The notes beneath the pieces were generated by a model that searched no databases, had not been told where the DNA came from, and saw nothing but the letters and a program-made list of their open reading frames with translations. This document shows, piece by piece, positions 48,790-57,042 of a DNA stretch of 64,000 nucleotides; within the stretch, counting starts at the first letter, position 1; each line of letters begins with the position of its first letter. This DNA is from Prosthecobacter vanneervenii (GTDB lineage: Bacteria > Verrucomicrobiota > Verrucomicrobiia > Verrucomicrobiales > Verrucomicrobiaceae). The translations under genes were made by a program, and so were the position numbers. Location of the stretch: the NCBI RefSeq assembly GCF_014203095.1, contig NZ_JACHIG010000009.1, forward strand, positions 186,001 through 250,000, read 5' to 3'.

Positions 48790-50454
48790 ATGACTTCCTC
48801 CCTCCCCATTTCTGCCGCAAATCCCGCAGCAATCGCTGAGCTGGAGCAGGGGCTGGAGCACCTCAAGGTGGCCAATTATTACCTCCGCGTGGCCTTGGAT
48901 CAGGTCGCTGATGGCGTGGTGATTGTTGAGAATGAAGCCAGTGATCCCCGAAGCGGCCAGAAAGTCCTCTTCAGCAACGCCGCTGCGGCCATGCTCGCAG
49001 GGGCAGCGCCTGAAACCGGCCTGCGCGGCCTGGGTTTGAATGATCTCGTGGCGGATATCAAGGACGCCGCCACACTCCAGCAAAGCCTGCGCCTAGCTGT
49101 GGCCAATGGCGGCTGTCATGAATGCGAGTGCCGCCTGCAGAGTCTCCGCACCCAGACCCCGGTGCCTAGCAAATGGCGCGTACGCGCCGTCTTCAACAGC
49201 ATGCGCAAGCTGCTGAACTTCACCATCCTCATCAGCCCCGCGCAGGCTGCCGCTGCCCCGGCTCCCGCTAGGCCGGAGCCCAAACCGGCAGCCGACGACC
49301 TCGACGCCCAGTCAGTTCAGCTTCGCAAGGAGAACCTCGCTGCTCTGGCCCAAGGCATCGCTCATGATGTTAACAACCTGCTCGGCCCCGTCACCGTGCG
49401 CCTTTCCGCCCTGCTCCAGCAGGTGCAGGACCAGCCCGCTCTGGCCAACGAGCTTCAGCTCGTGTTTACAGGCCTGAAACGCGCCAAGCAGTTCACCTCC
49501 CAGGTCGTCACGGCTTCCAAGTCCACGCCTCGCAGGCTGGAGCCCACCGATGTCTCTTCCATCATGCGCGACACCGTGGAGTTCGCCGGTGCTGGCTCCA
49601 ACGTCCACGTCCGCGTACGCCACGAGGACAATCTGCGTCAGGCCATGGCGGACCCGGTCAAGCTCAGCCAGGTGCTGCAAAACCTCGTCATGAATGGCAT
49701 CCAGGCCATGCCCCACGGCGGCTACATGGATGTCCAGGCTCTCAATCACAACGTCCCTGAAGCAGGCGAAGGCAAACTCAAGCCCGGTCGCCATGTCCGG
49801 ATCATTGTGCGCGATCGCGGCTGCGGCATCTCCAAAGAAAATCTGGGCCGCCTCTTCCAGGAATCCTTCACCACCAAGCCGGACGGCAACGGCATCGGCC
49901 TCACCGCTTGCAAACGCTTCATCGATGAGATGGGCGGGGACATTCGCGTCAACTCCACGCCCAACATCGGCACCGAGTTCAGTGTTTATCTTCCCGCTGC
50001 GGAAAGCTCCGGCACCAAGCCCCTCGTCCCCGCCAGCACCGCTCCTGTCCCCCTCAAAAACGGCAAGGGCAAAGTCCTCATCGTCGATGACGAAGACGAC
50101 CTCCGCAAAGTAGCCCACATGATCCTCACCCGCTGCGGCTACGAGGCCGTGCAGTGCGACAACGGCCAGGATGCCGTGCGCATCTACCAGAGCCTTTTCC
50201 GCACCGGCACTCCGCCGGACGTCGTTCTCATGGACCTCACCCTGCGTGGCGGCATGAACGGCAACGAAACCGCCGCAGAGATCCTCCACCTCGATCCCGA
50301 TGCCCGCATCGTCTGCACCAGTGGCAGCGTCACAGAGGAGGTCCAGATGGCCTTCCTGGAACGTGGCTTCGTCGGCGTCCTCCCCAAGCCCTACGAGGCC
50401 GGCGAGCTCACCCAGATGGTGCATCGCATCGCCACCATGATGAAACGGCAGTGA
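48790..50454 (+). CDS. Soluble hybrid histidine kinase with C-terminal receiver domain
   Basis: 554 aa, no transmembrane segment. N-terminal PAS-like sensor (~15-150: LKVANYYLRVALDQVADGVV, VLFSNAAAAMLAGAAPETG); Pro/Ala linker; HisKA with phosphoacceptor His192 in AQGIAHDVNNLLGPV; HATPase ~280-400 (NLVMNGIQAM, VRDRGCGISKENLGRLFQ, GNGIGLTACKRF); receiver domain ~430-554 with acidic VDDEDD, phosphoacceptor Asp482 (VLMDLTLRGG) and Lys in GVLPKPYE. It resembles NtrB-type sensor kinases with an attached receiver. Cytoplasmic signal and targets are unknown. The Tat-propeller gene starts 43 bp after it. Confidence 0.93.
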   Translation: MTSSLPISAANPAAIAELEQGLEHLKVANYYLRVALDQVADGVVIVENEASDPRSGQKVLFSNAAAAMLAGAAPETGLRGLGLNDLVADIKDAATLQQSLRLAVANGGCHECECRLQSLRTQTPVPSKWRVRAVFNSMRKLLNFTILISPAQAAAAPAPARPEPKPAADDLDAQSVQLRKENLAALAQGIAHDVNNLLGPVTVRLSALLQQVQDQPALANELQLVFTGLKRAKQFTSQVVTASKSTPRRLEPTDVSSIMRDTVEFAGAGSNVHVRVRHEDNLRQAMADPVKLSQVLQNLVMNGIQAMPHGGYMDVQALNHNVPEAGEGKLKPGRHVRIIVRDRGCGISKENLGRLFQESFTTKPDGNGIGLTACKRFIDEMGGDIRVNSTPNIGTEFSVYLPAAESSGTKPLVPASTAPVPLKNGKGKVLIVDDEDDLRKVAHMILTRCGYEAVQCDNGQDAVRIYQSLFRTGTPPDVVLMDLTLRGGMNGNETAAEILHLDPDARIVCTSGSVTEEVQMAFLERGFVGVLPKPYEAGELTQMVHRIATMMKRQ

Positions 50455-50496
50455 GAGTTGCAATGGCGCTGTCCATGTGACCGTTTCCCGTTCTTC

Positions 50497-51600
50497 ATGA
50501 AAACACGCCGCCACTTCCTCTCCGGGCTCGCCACCGCAGCCGCCGCCACCTTCACCGAAACACTGCGCGCCGCCCCCGACCCCAAAAAGGATGTCGTCAT
50601 AGGCCACGGCACGCATCGCTACAAAGTGAACAAGGAATGGGTGCCCGCAGGCCAGGGCCGCCACCACCCCATCCTGAACTGCCACGAGATGGTCCAGGTC
50701 AAAGACGGCCGCCTCTTCATGATCGGAGACCACTGGGACAACCAGATGCTCATCTTCAAGCCGGACGGCACCATCCTCGACTCCTGGGGCTCCGTCTGGC
50801 CCGGCGGCCACGGCCTCACTCTCGACCATGAAAACGGCGAGGAGTTCCTCTTCGTCACCGACAGCGGCCTCTGGAAATCCGGCAGCGGCGGTTATCGCCA
50901 GACCGGCCGTGTCACCAAAATCGATCTCACGGGAAAAGAAATCTTCTCCCTCAGCCACCCCATGAGCGTCGGCGCCTATGAACCGGACATGGTCTTCAAT
51001 CCCACCGAAACCGCCGTCGCTCCCAACGGCGACATCTACGTCGTGGACGGCTACGGCTCCCAGTTCGTTCTCCGCTACGACTCACGCGGCCGTTTCATCC
51101 AGCGCTTCGGCGGCAAGGAGGGCGTCCCCGCAGAGCAGCGCCTCAACAATGCCCACGGCATCACCATCGACACCCGCCAGGGCGTGGACAAGGCCACCGT
51201 CATCGTCACCTCCCGCGCCGACAACTGCTTCCGCCGCTTCACCCTCGACGGCAAATATCTCGAAACCCTCCCCGTCCCCGGCGCCATGGTCTGCCGCCCC
51301 GTCATCTCCGGCCAGGAGCTCTATGCCGGCGTCTGCTGGTCCAAAACACCCGAAATCAACAAGCTGCCTCAAAACCCCAGCGGATTCACCGTCGTGCTGG
51401 ATGCTGCCGGAAAAGTCATCAGCGCCCCCGGCGGCAGCGAGCCCGTCTATGAAGACGGCAAGCTCAAGCCCCTCACTCAGGCAGAGCGCGTCTTCGACCA
51501 TGGCCACGATGTCTGCGTCCTCGAAAACGGCGACCTCATCGTCTGCCAGTGGAACGCCTTCCAGACCTACCCCATCAAGCTCGAAAAAATCGCCGCCTGA
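50497..51600 (+). CDS. Tat-exported NHL/six-bladed beta-propeller protein
   Basis: 367 aa from ATG 50497, where a twin-arginine signal (MKTRRHFLSGLATAAAATFTE) begins; ATG 50458 adds a leader that spoils it. The mature part is an NHL-type propeller: MVQVKDGRLFMIGDHWDNQM, LIFKPDGTILDSWGSVWPGG, LTLDHENGEEFLFVTDSG, APNGDIYVVDGYGSQFVLRY, DSRGRFIQRFGGKEG, ITIDTRQGVDKATVIVTSR and FDHGHDVCVLENGDLIV, six blades. Comparable to peptidylglycine-lyase-like propellers but without confirmed metal ligands. Probably periplasmic carbohydrate-related. Possibly co-transcribed with the hybrid kinase upstream. Confidence 0.86.
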   Translation: MKTRRHFLSGLATAAAATFTETLRAAPDPKKDVVIGHGTHRYKVNKEWVPAGQGRHHPILNCHEMVQVKDGRLFMIGDHWDNQMLIFKPDGTILDSWGSVWPGGHGLTLDHENGEEFLFVTDSGLWKSGSGGYRQTGRVTKIDLTGKEIFSLSHPMSVGAYEPDMVFNPTETAVAPNGDIYVVDGYGSQFVLRYDSRGRFIQRFGGKEGVPAEQRLNNAHGITIDTRQGVDKATVIVTSRADNCFRRFTLDGKYLETLPVPGAMVCRPVISGQELYAGVCWSKTPEINKLPQNPSGFTVVLDAAGKVISAPGGSEPVYEDGKLKPLTQAERVFDHGHDVCVLENGDLIVCQWNAFQTYPIKLEKIAA

Positions 51601-51605
51601 CCGGC

Positions 51606-51625
51606 CCGGAATCATTTCCGGCTTT
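51606..51625 (+). terminator. Weak terminator-like hairpin
   Basis: CCGGAA-TCAT-TTCCGG followed by CTTT, 5 bp after the propeller gene's stop; a second T-run (TTTTTT) follows ~14 bp later. Partial termination is possible; the short stem makes this uncertain. Confidence 0.4.
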
Positions 51626-51685
51626 ACGAAAGGGGTTTTTTGCTGAATCCGACACAAATCCGCGCCATTTCCGGCCACTCTATTA

Positions 51686-52264
51686 ATGAAGTATCTCACC
51701 ATCGTGCGTCATGCCAAGTCCAGCTGGGGCCAGCCCGGCCTGGCCGATCATGACCGCCCGCTGAATGAGCGCGGCAAGAAGGCCGCCCCTGCGGTCGCCA
51801 CCTTCATGCACCGCACCTACTTCGGCGGCGGCGACTCCCCTCCCCTGCTTCCGCTGCCTGACCGCCTCGTCACCAGCACCGCCCTGCGCGCCCTCAGCAC
51901 CGCCCAGATCATGCGGGAGGTTTTTGCCATGCCAGTCGAGAAGCTGCGCCTGGAGTCCAGACTTTACCTCGCGGAAGCCGGCACCATTCTCGACGTCATG
52001 CGCAGTTTTGAGGAGAGCTGGCACCACGCCATGATCTTCGGCCACAACCCCGGCCTGCACGAGTTCGCCGACCACATCCTCGCCCGCGCCAACATCCCCA
52101 AGGTGCCCACCTGCACTGCAGTGATCATGGCCCTCCCTCACGAGTTCTGGGGCTTGGCCGATTGGAACGAAGCCCAGCTCATCGGCTACATCACACCCAA
52201 GTCCCTCGAACGTCGTTTCCCCGAACTTTACGCCGGAATCTCGCGCGACGACGAAGACGATTGA
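51686..52264 (+). CDS. sixA: Histidine phosphatase family protein (SixA-like)
   Basis: 192 aa. Opens with MKYLTIVRHAKSSWGQP, where the RHA triad holds the phosphorylated His9; NERGKKAAP, the second Arg near LVTSTALRALSTAQIMREV, Glu in LYLAEAGTILDVM and the terminal HNPGLHEF follow. It is the short SixA branch, which dephosphorylates phosphohistidine on signalling proteins in characterised cases. Here the proximity to a hybrid histidine kinase is suggestive only. Standard length; ORF ends in an acidic DDEDD tail. Confidence 0.88.
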   Translation: MKYLTIVRHAKSSWGQPGLADHDRPLNERGKKAAPAVATFMHRTYFGGGDSPPLLPLPDRLVTSTALRALSTAQIMREVFAMPVEKLRLESRLYLAEAGTILDVMRSFEESWHHAMIFGHNPGLHEFADHILARANIPKVPTCTAVIMALPHEFWGLADWNEAQLIGYITPKSLERRFPELYAGISRDDEDD

Positions 52265-52286
52265 TTAGCAGTCATTTGCAATTTAG

Positions 52287-52337
52287 AAAAATACTCTTAC
52301 TTTTTAAAGTAGTGTTTTACGACCTCGGAGTATTTTT
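52287..52337. repeat. Perfect 10-bp inverted repeat, AT-rich
   Basis: AAAAATACTC (52287-52296) pairs with GAGTATTTTT (52328-52337) around a 31-nt loop that includes an inner TACTTTTTAAAGTA palindrome. Between sixA and a small ORF. Could act as a bidirectional terminator or as a regulator-binding site. Confidence 0.5.
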
Positions 52338-52380
52338 GATGTGAAAGACACGAAGTACGTGACGTTGGTTTCACTAATGA

Positions 52381-52599
52381 ATGCGCATGAAACAAAAACT
52401 GGAAGTCATTGAACTTGCGGCTCTCCGCATTGCTTCAGGCAACGAGTTGCCAAGAAGCACGGCTGACAACCTCAACCTGCTGCTTGGAACCTTGGTGAAC
52501 CTTCTCAGGCGCCAGCAGGATGAAATTGAGATTCTCAAGCAGCGCATGGCACACGACAGCGCCAGTCATCCCCGGACTGTGGAAACCACGGGAGTCTAG
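52381..52599 (+). CDS. Small protein of unknown function
   Basis: 72 aa (or 70 from ATG 52387, MKQKLEVIELAALRIASGNE). I recognise no family. The sequence is largely helical with a heptad-like stretch (STADNLNLLLGTLVNLLRRQ, QQDEIEILKQRMAH), fitting a short coiled coil. The codon choice is less GC-biased than in neighbouring genes. It ends 4 bp before the convergent araC-type gene's stop. It may be real because it starts near a sensible promoter-like region, but a spurious ORF cannot be excluded. Confidence 0.45.
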   Translation: MRMKQKLEVIELAALRIASGNELPRSTADNLNLLLGTLVNLLRRQQDEIEILKQRMAHDSASHPRTVETTGV

Positions 52600-52603
52600 C
52601 CCT

Positions 52604-53491
52604 TCATCCGCCCACCCGGCTGCGGTGCTCACTTGGCCTCCAACCAATCCACTTCTTGAAGGTGTTGCTGAATACAAAGGGGTTCTGATAGCCTACTTCG
52701 TGCGAAATGGTCTCGATCTTCAAATTCGTCGTCGAAAGCAGTTCGGCTGCCTTGCGCATGCGTAGCCAGGTCACATGATGCATTGGCGTGCGTCCAAGAG
52801 TGCGGCGGCACAGCCTGCGCAAATGCTCGGCGCTGACGTGGGCCTGGTGGGCCAGTTCATCCAGAGTCCAGTCATAGCCGACATTTGCTGAAACCTTCTC
52901 CCAAATTCGGTGCAGACGGTCATCCACCTGCCAGGGCTGGGCAAAGCGCTCGATGTAGTGCTGGATCAGCTCCACCCAGTGAAACATCGCCGCCGGCTGC
53001 GCCGAGCGGGATGACTCCTCAATGAGCCCCTCAATCGCATTCCACAGAGCCTCACCCGCAAAAGGCGCCATCAGCGGAGAGCTGCTGCTCAGAATGGGGG
53101 CTTGTTCAGGCTGCTGCTCGTAGCGCACCCAGCAGCAGCGCCAGATCTTGCCAGGCACGGCATGGAAGGCGTTCACCATGAAAGGCGGCAGTGCCACAGC
53201 CATGCCAGCCGCGCATTTCTTCCACGCACCGTCTACCAGCACACGCCCTTCCCCCTCAAGGCAGGCCAGGAAATACAGCCCGCCCTGATGCATGCGCACG
53301 ATTCGATAAGGCGCGCGCGCCGTCATCACGCCTGCATGTGCAATGCGGTGCGTGGCCAGCGTGGCGCACAGCGGTGCGCTGCGCAGCCAGGCGCGTGCAT
53401 CCCGTTCCGAACCACGCACCGTGCGGTATTGGGTATCCGCCCCATGGGTGTGCGTTTCGGATAGCTCTTGGATGGCATTTCGTGCGTGCAT
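52604..53491 (-). CDS. AraC-family transcriptional regulator
   Basis: 295 aa. N-terminal cupin-like ligand-binding region (~60-130: HQGGLYFLACLEGEGRVLVD), then two helix-turn-helix units in the C-terminal ~100 residues: WTLDELAHQAHVSAEHLRRL with R-R-x-x-G-R-T-P-M-H-H, and KIETISHEVGYQNPFVFSNTFKKWIGWRPSEHR, matching the AraC signature. It likely binds the array at 53500-53580 directly in front of its start codon and controls itself and the divergent PEP-hydrolase gene. The effector is not known. Confidence 0.92.
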   Translation of the reverse strand: MHARNAIQELSETHTHGADTQYRTVRGSERDARAWLRSAPLCATLATHRIAHAGVMTARAPYRIVRMHQGGLYFLACLEGEGRVLVDGAWKKCAAGMAVALPPFMVNAFHAVPGKIWRCCWVRYEQQPEQAPILSSSSPLMAPFAGEALWNAIEGLIEESSRSAQPAAMFHWVELIQHYIERFAQPWQVDDRLHRIWEKVSANVGYDWTLDELAHQAHVSAEHLRRLCRRTLGRTPMHHVTWLRMRKAAELLSTTNLKIETISHEVGYQNPFVFSNTFKKWIGWRPSEHRSRVGG

Positions 53492-53499
53492 AAGCCTGA

Positions 53500-53580
53500 G
53501 TTTGCGATTGTTTGCCGTCGTTGACCGTTGTTTTCAAAACCACTGTCAACGACCGTCAACCATCGTCAACAACCGCAAAC
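53500..53580. promoter_or_regulatory. Symmetric operator-like array of 10-bp-phased half-sites
   Basis: Right arm: CACTGTCAAC, GACCGTCAAC, CATCGTCAAC and AACCGCAAAC occupy 53541-53580 with exact 10-bp phase. Left arm, in the opposite sense: GTTTGCGATT (53500), GTTTGCCGTC (53510) and GTTGACCGTT (53520). The centre GTTTTCAAAAC (53530-53540) is a perfect palindrome. Outer units match each other 9/10 as reverse complements. The array begins 8 bp from the regulator ATG and ends 11 bp before the other gene's ATG, so it also holds any promoter. Confidence 0.8.
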
Positions 53581-53591
53581 TTCTACCTGCC

Positions 53592-54455
53592 ATGCCCAAT
53601 CCCTGGACCGGAATCGGAAATCCCTACACCAAGCAAGAAGTCGTGGACCGTCTCAAAGCCACCCGGGCCAAAGGAGAACCCATCATCGCCGCAGGTGCAG
53701 GAACAGGCATCAGCGCGAAGTTCATTGAAAAAGGCGGCGCGGATTTGATCATCATCTACAACAGCGGCCGCTTCCGCATGATGGGCCACGGCAGCACCTG
53801 CGGCCTGATGGCTTATGGAGACGCCAACGCCATCGCCATGGAGATCGGCGAATACGAAGTGCTCCCCGTGGTGAAAGAGATCCCGGTCATCTGCGGCGTC
53901 CACGCCACCGACCCCCGCCGTCGTATGTGGCACTGGCTGGGCCGTGTTAAAGAAATGGGCTTTTCAGGGGTCAATAATTTCCCCACCCATACCATCGTGG
54001 ACGGCCATTTCCGCGGCGTGCTGGAAGAGACCGGCATGAGTGTGGAAAAGGAGTTTGAGATGGTCGGTCTGGCCACGCGTATGGACCTCTTCAGCATCGT
54101 CTATGTGGCCACCCCGGAGGAGGCTGTGAAGATGGCCCAAAACGGGGCCGATGCGATCATCGCCCACGTCGGCACCACAGTCGGTGGCAGCATTGGCGTG
54201 ACGAACGCCGTAGTGAGTTGGGACCACACGGTAAAGATCACCCAGGAGATCATTGACGCCGCCAAGAGCGTGAATCCGAATGTCTTTACCCTGACCCACG
54301 GTGGCCCGATCAACACCCCCAAGGACGTTGAATTCATCCTCAGCAAAACCTCGGCAGATGGCTTCGTCGGGGCCAGCAGCCTGGAGCGAATGGGCGTGGA
54401 AGACTCGCTCACGAGCCTCACGCGGGAATTCAAACGCGTTCCGATTGGGCGCTAA
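53592..54455 (+). CDS. Phosphoenolpyruvate hydrolase family TIM-barrel protein (PF09370-type)
   Basis: 287 aa from ATG 53592. A (beta/alpha)8 barrel: IIAAGAGTGISAKFIEKGGA (first strands), IIYNSGRFRMMGHGSTCG, DANAIAMEIGEYEVLPVV, VICGVHATDPRRRM, NFPTHTIVDGHFRG, DAIIAHVGTTVGGSIGV and DGFVGASSLERM. Members of this family also form the C-terminal half of plant Tm-1-like proteins, fused to a UPF0261 domain; here no UPF0261 gene is adjacent. Reaction not proven; the name comes from structural relation to PEP-hydrolase/PEP-mutase barrels. Upstream ATG candidates lie inside the divergent regulator gene. Confidence 0.9.
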   Translation: MPNPWTGIGNPYTKQEVVDRLKATRAKGEPIIAAGAGTGISAKFIEKGGADLIIIYNSGRFRMMGHGSTCGLMAYGDANAIAMEIGEYEVLPVVKEIPVICGVHATDPRRRMWHWLGRVKEMGFSGVNNFPTHTIVDGHFRGVLEETGMSVEKEFEMVGLATRMDLFSIVYVATPEEAVKMAQNGADAIIAHVGTTVGGSIGVTNAVVSWDHTVKITQEIIDAAKSVNPNVFTLTHGGPINTPKDVEFILSKTSADGFVGASSLERMGVEDSLTSLTREFKRVPIGR

Positions 54456-54507
54456 ATCCCCGCTTTTGAGGCCTCTAAGTGTGCCTTTAGCCATAGCGAA
54501 ACGCATT

Positions 54508-54535
54508 TTGCAAAAAAATTACCGGCGTGTATGCT
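54508..54535 (+). promoter_or_regulatory. Candidate sigma-70 promoter for ftsH
   Basis: TTGCAA, 16-bp spacer, TATGCT preceded by GTG, so an extended -10 feature may help. ~36 bp upstream of the ftsH ATG. Placed in a low-GC stretch of the 115-bp gap. Confidence 0.45.
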
Positions 54536-54544
54536 AGGACCCGC

Positions 54545-54560
54545 GTTACTTTGTTGTAAC
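54545..54560. promoter_or_regulatory. Inverted repeat in the ftsH leader
   Basis: GTTAC-TTTGTT-GTAAC, 5-bp arms, 10 bp before the ftsH start codon, covering the region where a Shine-Dalgarno would lie. May form a leader hairpin or a binding site. Weak. Confidence 0.35.
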
Positions 54561-54570
54561 ACCCCCGCTC

Positions 54571-56718
54571 ATGTCCGACGACCCCTTTAATAATCGCTCC
54601 GACGGCCCAGGCCGTCGCAACCAGGATCCGCAGTTCAACTGGCGCGGCTTCATGCTCTTCGCGCTCGCGATCACACTGCTGATCTCGGGTTTTGTGATGA
54701 ACAAGGGGCTGGCTGGAAGCCGCAAGGTGCTGAACTATGCTGAATTCAAGGCCATCGTAGAAAACAATGGCATTGATCCCAAGCAGAAACTGGAACTCGT
54801 CAACCTAGACACCACTTCGGAGCAGACCATCCGGGGATGGTATTTCCCCGCCCTGGCCCCCAAGGCTGCCCAGGTGGTGAAAGCTATCGAGCCCGAAGCC
54901 GCTGCGCCCACGGATCTCAGCAAGCCCGTCCTCGCCGAACCAGCCAAGGATGAAACTGCCAAGACACCGACGGTTATCAGCCCAGGTGACTCGAAGCAGT
55001 TCTCCGTGGCGGTGAACATCGAGTTCCAGAAAGAGGAACTGCATAAACTGTTGGACGCCCACAAGCTGGTGCTCATCCCGGTTTATGAAAACGAGATGTG
55101 GTCTTCCTTGATCGGCTTCCTGCTTCCGTTGCTGGTCATTCTTGCCTTCTTTTACTTCCTCGTGCGCCAGCAGCTCCGCAGCGCGGGCCGCGGTGCCATG
55201 AGCTTCGGCAAGAGCAAGGCCAAGATGCTGGCCCAGGACCGCAACAAGGTCACCTTCAAGGACGTGGCCGGTGTGGAAGAGGCCAAGGAGGAAGTGCAGG
55301 AAATCGTCGAGTTCCTCAAGGACCCGAAGAAATTCCAGCGCCTCGGTGGCAAGATCCCCAAAGGCGTGCTTATGACCGGCCCTCCCGGCACCGGCAAGAC
55401 CCTGCTGGCCAAAGCCATCGCCGGCGAGGCCGATGTGCCGTTCTTCAGCATCAGCGGCTCTGACTTCGTGGAAATGTTTGTGGGCGTAGGCGCAAGCCGT
55501 GTGCGCGACATGTTTGAGCAGGGAAAGAAGAACGCCCCCTGCCTGATCTTCATCGACGAAATCGACGCTGTGGGCCGCCATCGCGGCCATGGCATGGGCG
55601 GAGGCCACGACGAACGCGAGCAGACGCTCAATGCACTGCTCGTCGAGATGGACGGTTTCGACACCCAGGAAGGCATCATCATCATCGCTGCCACGAACCG
55701 CGCCGATGTGCTGGACCCCGCGCTGCTACGTCCGGGCCGTTTTGACCGCCAGGTGACCGTGAACCTGCCCGACGTGAAGGGACGCGAGGAAATCCTGCGC
55801 GTGCATGCCAAGAAGGTGAAGCTGGCCGACAGCGCCGACCTTTCCAAAATCGCCCGCGGCACGCCCGGATTCTCCGGTGCTGAACTGGCCAACCTGCTTA
55901 ACGAGGCCGCCCTGCTGGCCGCGCGCAAGAACATGAAGTCCATCACCAACTTCGAGCTGGAAGAGGCTCGTGACAAGGTGCGCTGGGGCCGTGAGCGCCG
56001 TAGCATGGCCCTGACCGAGAAGGAGAAGGAGAACACCGCCTATCATGAAGCTGGCCACGCCATCCTCATTGAAGTCCTGGAACACACCGACCCTCTGCAC
56101 AAGGTCACCATCATCCCCCGTGGCCCCTCGCTTGGCTCCACCATGTGGCTGCCGGAGGAGGACAAGCACAACGACCGCAAGAGCGAGCTCATCGACGATC
56201 TCATCGTGGCAATGGGCGGCCGTGTGGCCGAAGAGATCCAGTTTGGAGATGTGACCAACGGCGCCAGTGGAGACATCCGCATGGCATCCAGGATCGCACG
56301 CAACATGGTCTGCTCCTGGGGTATGAGCGACAAGCTTGGCATGGTGGAATACGGCGAAAACGACAACGCCGCCTTCATGGGCCGTGGCAGCAGCAACTAC
56401 AGCCCGGACACTGCACAAAAGATCGACGAGGAGGTGAAACGCCTCATCGACGAAGCCTATGCCCAGGCCAAGGAGATCCTGCTCAAGTACAAGGACAAGC
56501 TGGACGCCATCGCCCACGCGCTGCTGGAATACGAAACACTGGATGGCTCCCACATTCGCGAACTGATGGAGCACGGACGCCTCATCAACCCGCCGGAGAA
56601 CAAGAGCAAGCCACCGCCCCCGCCGCCGCTTCCCAAGGCCAGCGACGCCCGCCCCGTGAAGCGTGAAGACGAAGACGAAGGCGGTCTGGCTCCTGGCCTG
56701 ACAGGAGTGCCCGCGTAA
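54571..56718 (+). CDS. ftsH: ATP-dependent zinc metalloprotease FtsH
   Basis: 715 aa. Membrane helices at ~27-45 and ~177-200 enclose a periplasmic domain of ~130 residues that is longer than in E. coli and contains a Pro/Ala/Thr-rich insert (around 110-140). AAA+ module: Walker A GPPGTGKT (270-277), Walker [16 protein letters not shown] with [19 protein letters not shown]; zinc protease motif HEAGH (492-496) and the third zinc ligand region. C-terminus ends in a Pro-rich tail ([16 protein letters not shown]). Degrades membrane and regulatory proteins, LpxC in enterics. Followed by a strong terminator. Confidence 0.97.
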   Translation: MSDDPFNNRSDGPGRRNQDPQFNWRGFMLFALAITLLISGFVMNKGLAGSRKVLNYAEFKAIVENNGIDPKQKLELVNLDTTSEQTIRGWYFPALAPKAAQVVKAIEPEAAAPTDLSKPVLAEPAKDETAKTPTVISPGDSKQFSVAVNIEFQKEELHKLLDAHKLVLIPVYENEMWSSLIGFLLPLLVILAFFYFLVRQQLRSAGRGAMSFGKSKAKMLAQDRNKVTFKDVAGVEEAKEEVQEIVEFLKDPKKFQRLGGKIPKGVLMTGPPGTGKTLLAKAIAGEADVPFFSISGSDFVEMFVGVGASRVRDMFEQGKKNAPCLIFIDEIDAVGRHRGHGMGGGHDEREQTLNALLVEMDGFDTQEGIIIIAATNRADVLDPALLRPGRFDRQVTVNLPDVKGREEILRVHAKKVKLADSADLSKIARGTPGFSGAELANLLNEAALLAARKNMKSITNFELEEARDKVRWGRERRSMALTEKEKENTAYHEAGHAILIEVLEHTDPLHKVTIIPRGPSLGSTMWLPEEDKHNDRKSELIDDLIVAMGGRVAEEIQFGDVTNGASGDIRMASRIARNMVCSWGMSDKLGMVEYGENDNAAFMGRGSSNYSPDTAQKIDEEVKRLIDEAYAQAKEILLKYKDKLDAIAHALLEYETLDGSHIRELMEHGRLINPPENKSKPPPPPPLPKASDARPVKREDEDEGGLAPGLTGVPA

Positions 56719-56752
56719 TTCAAAAGCCAGCGCATCCAAAAATCACTGAAGA

Positions 56753-56778
56753 GGGGGGCCATACGGTCCCCCTTTTTA
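56753..56778 (+). terminator. Rho-independent terminator of ftsH
   Basis: GGGGGGCC-ATAC-GGTCCCCC (one G-T wobble) followed by TTTTTA, 34 bp after the ftsH stop. Classical structure. Confidence 0.9.
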
Positions 56779-57042
56779 TATCCTGATGCGTTGAAACCGG
56801 GGCTGGAGGTACAAGCACGAGCCGACGGAGGGGGATCATCTTGATCCCCGCACCTGTAACGTGTTCGCGGATGTGCGATGGCGCTGGATGATGTGTGGGA
56901 GGCTCGGCTTTGTGGAGGCGCGAGAATGCCGGGCGATGCGGAAGCGTGAGGGATCGGGACGATCCCTCTCCGCCGGAGCGCTGGCTGGACGCATTGAATG
57001 CAGGCTTCCACCCATGAGACCCGTTTTCAGCTGTGTGTGGTA
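56779..57042. other. Convergent intergenic region with REP-like hairpins
   Basis: 264 bp between the ftsH terminator and the stop of the rapA-like gene. Contains the two inverted hairpins listed next and no credible gene. Confidence 0.6.
56827..56970. repeat. Inverted pair of REP-like hairpins (BIME-like)
   Basis: Hairpin 1: GGGGATCA-TCT-TGATCCCC (56831-56849) preceded by CGGAG. Hairpin 2: on the other strand AGGGATCG-TCC-CGATCCCT inside GAGGGATCG...CGATCCCTC (56948-56968), also preceded by CGGAG when read in its own orientation. The two differ at paired positions (outer G-C versus A-T, inner A-T versus G-C), i.e. compensatory changes preserving the stem, so folding appears to have been conserved. 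Confidence 0.7.

Noticed and set aside
53541-53580. Short direct repeats taken as CRISPR or minisatellite
   Set aside because: 10-bp phase with opposite-orientation copies on the other side fits an operator array between divergent genes.
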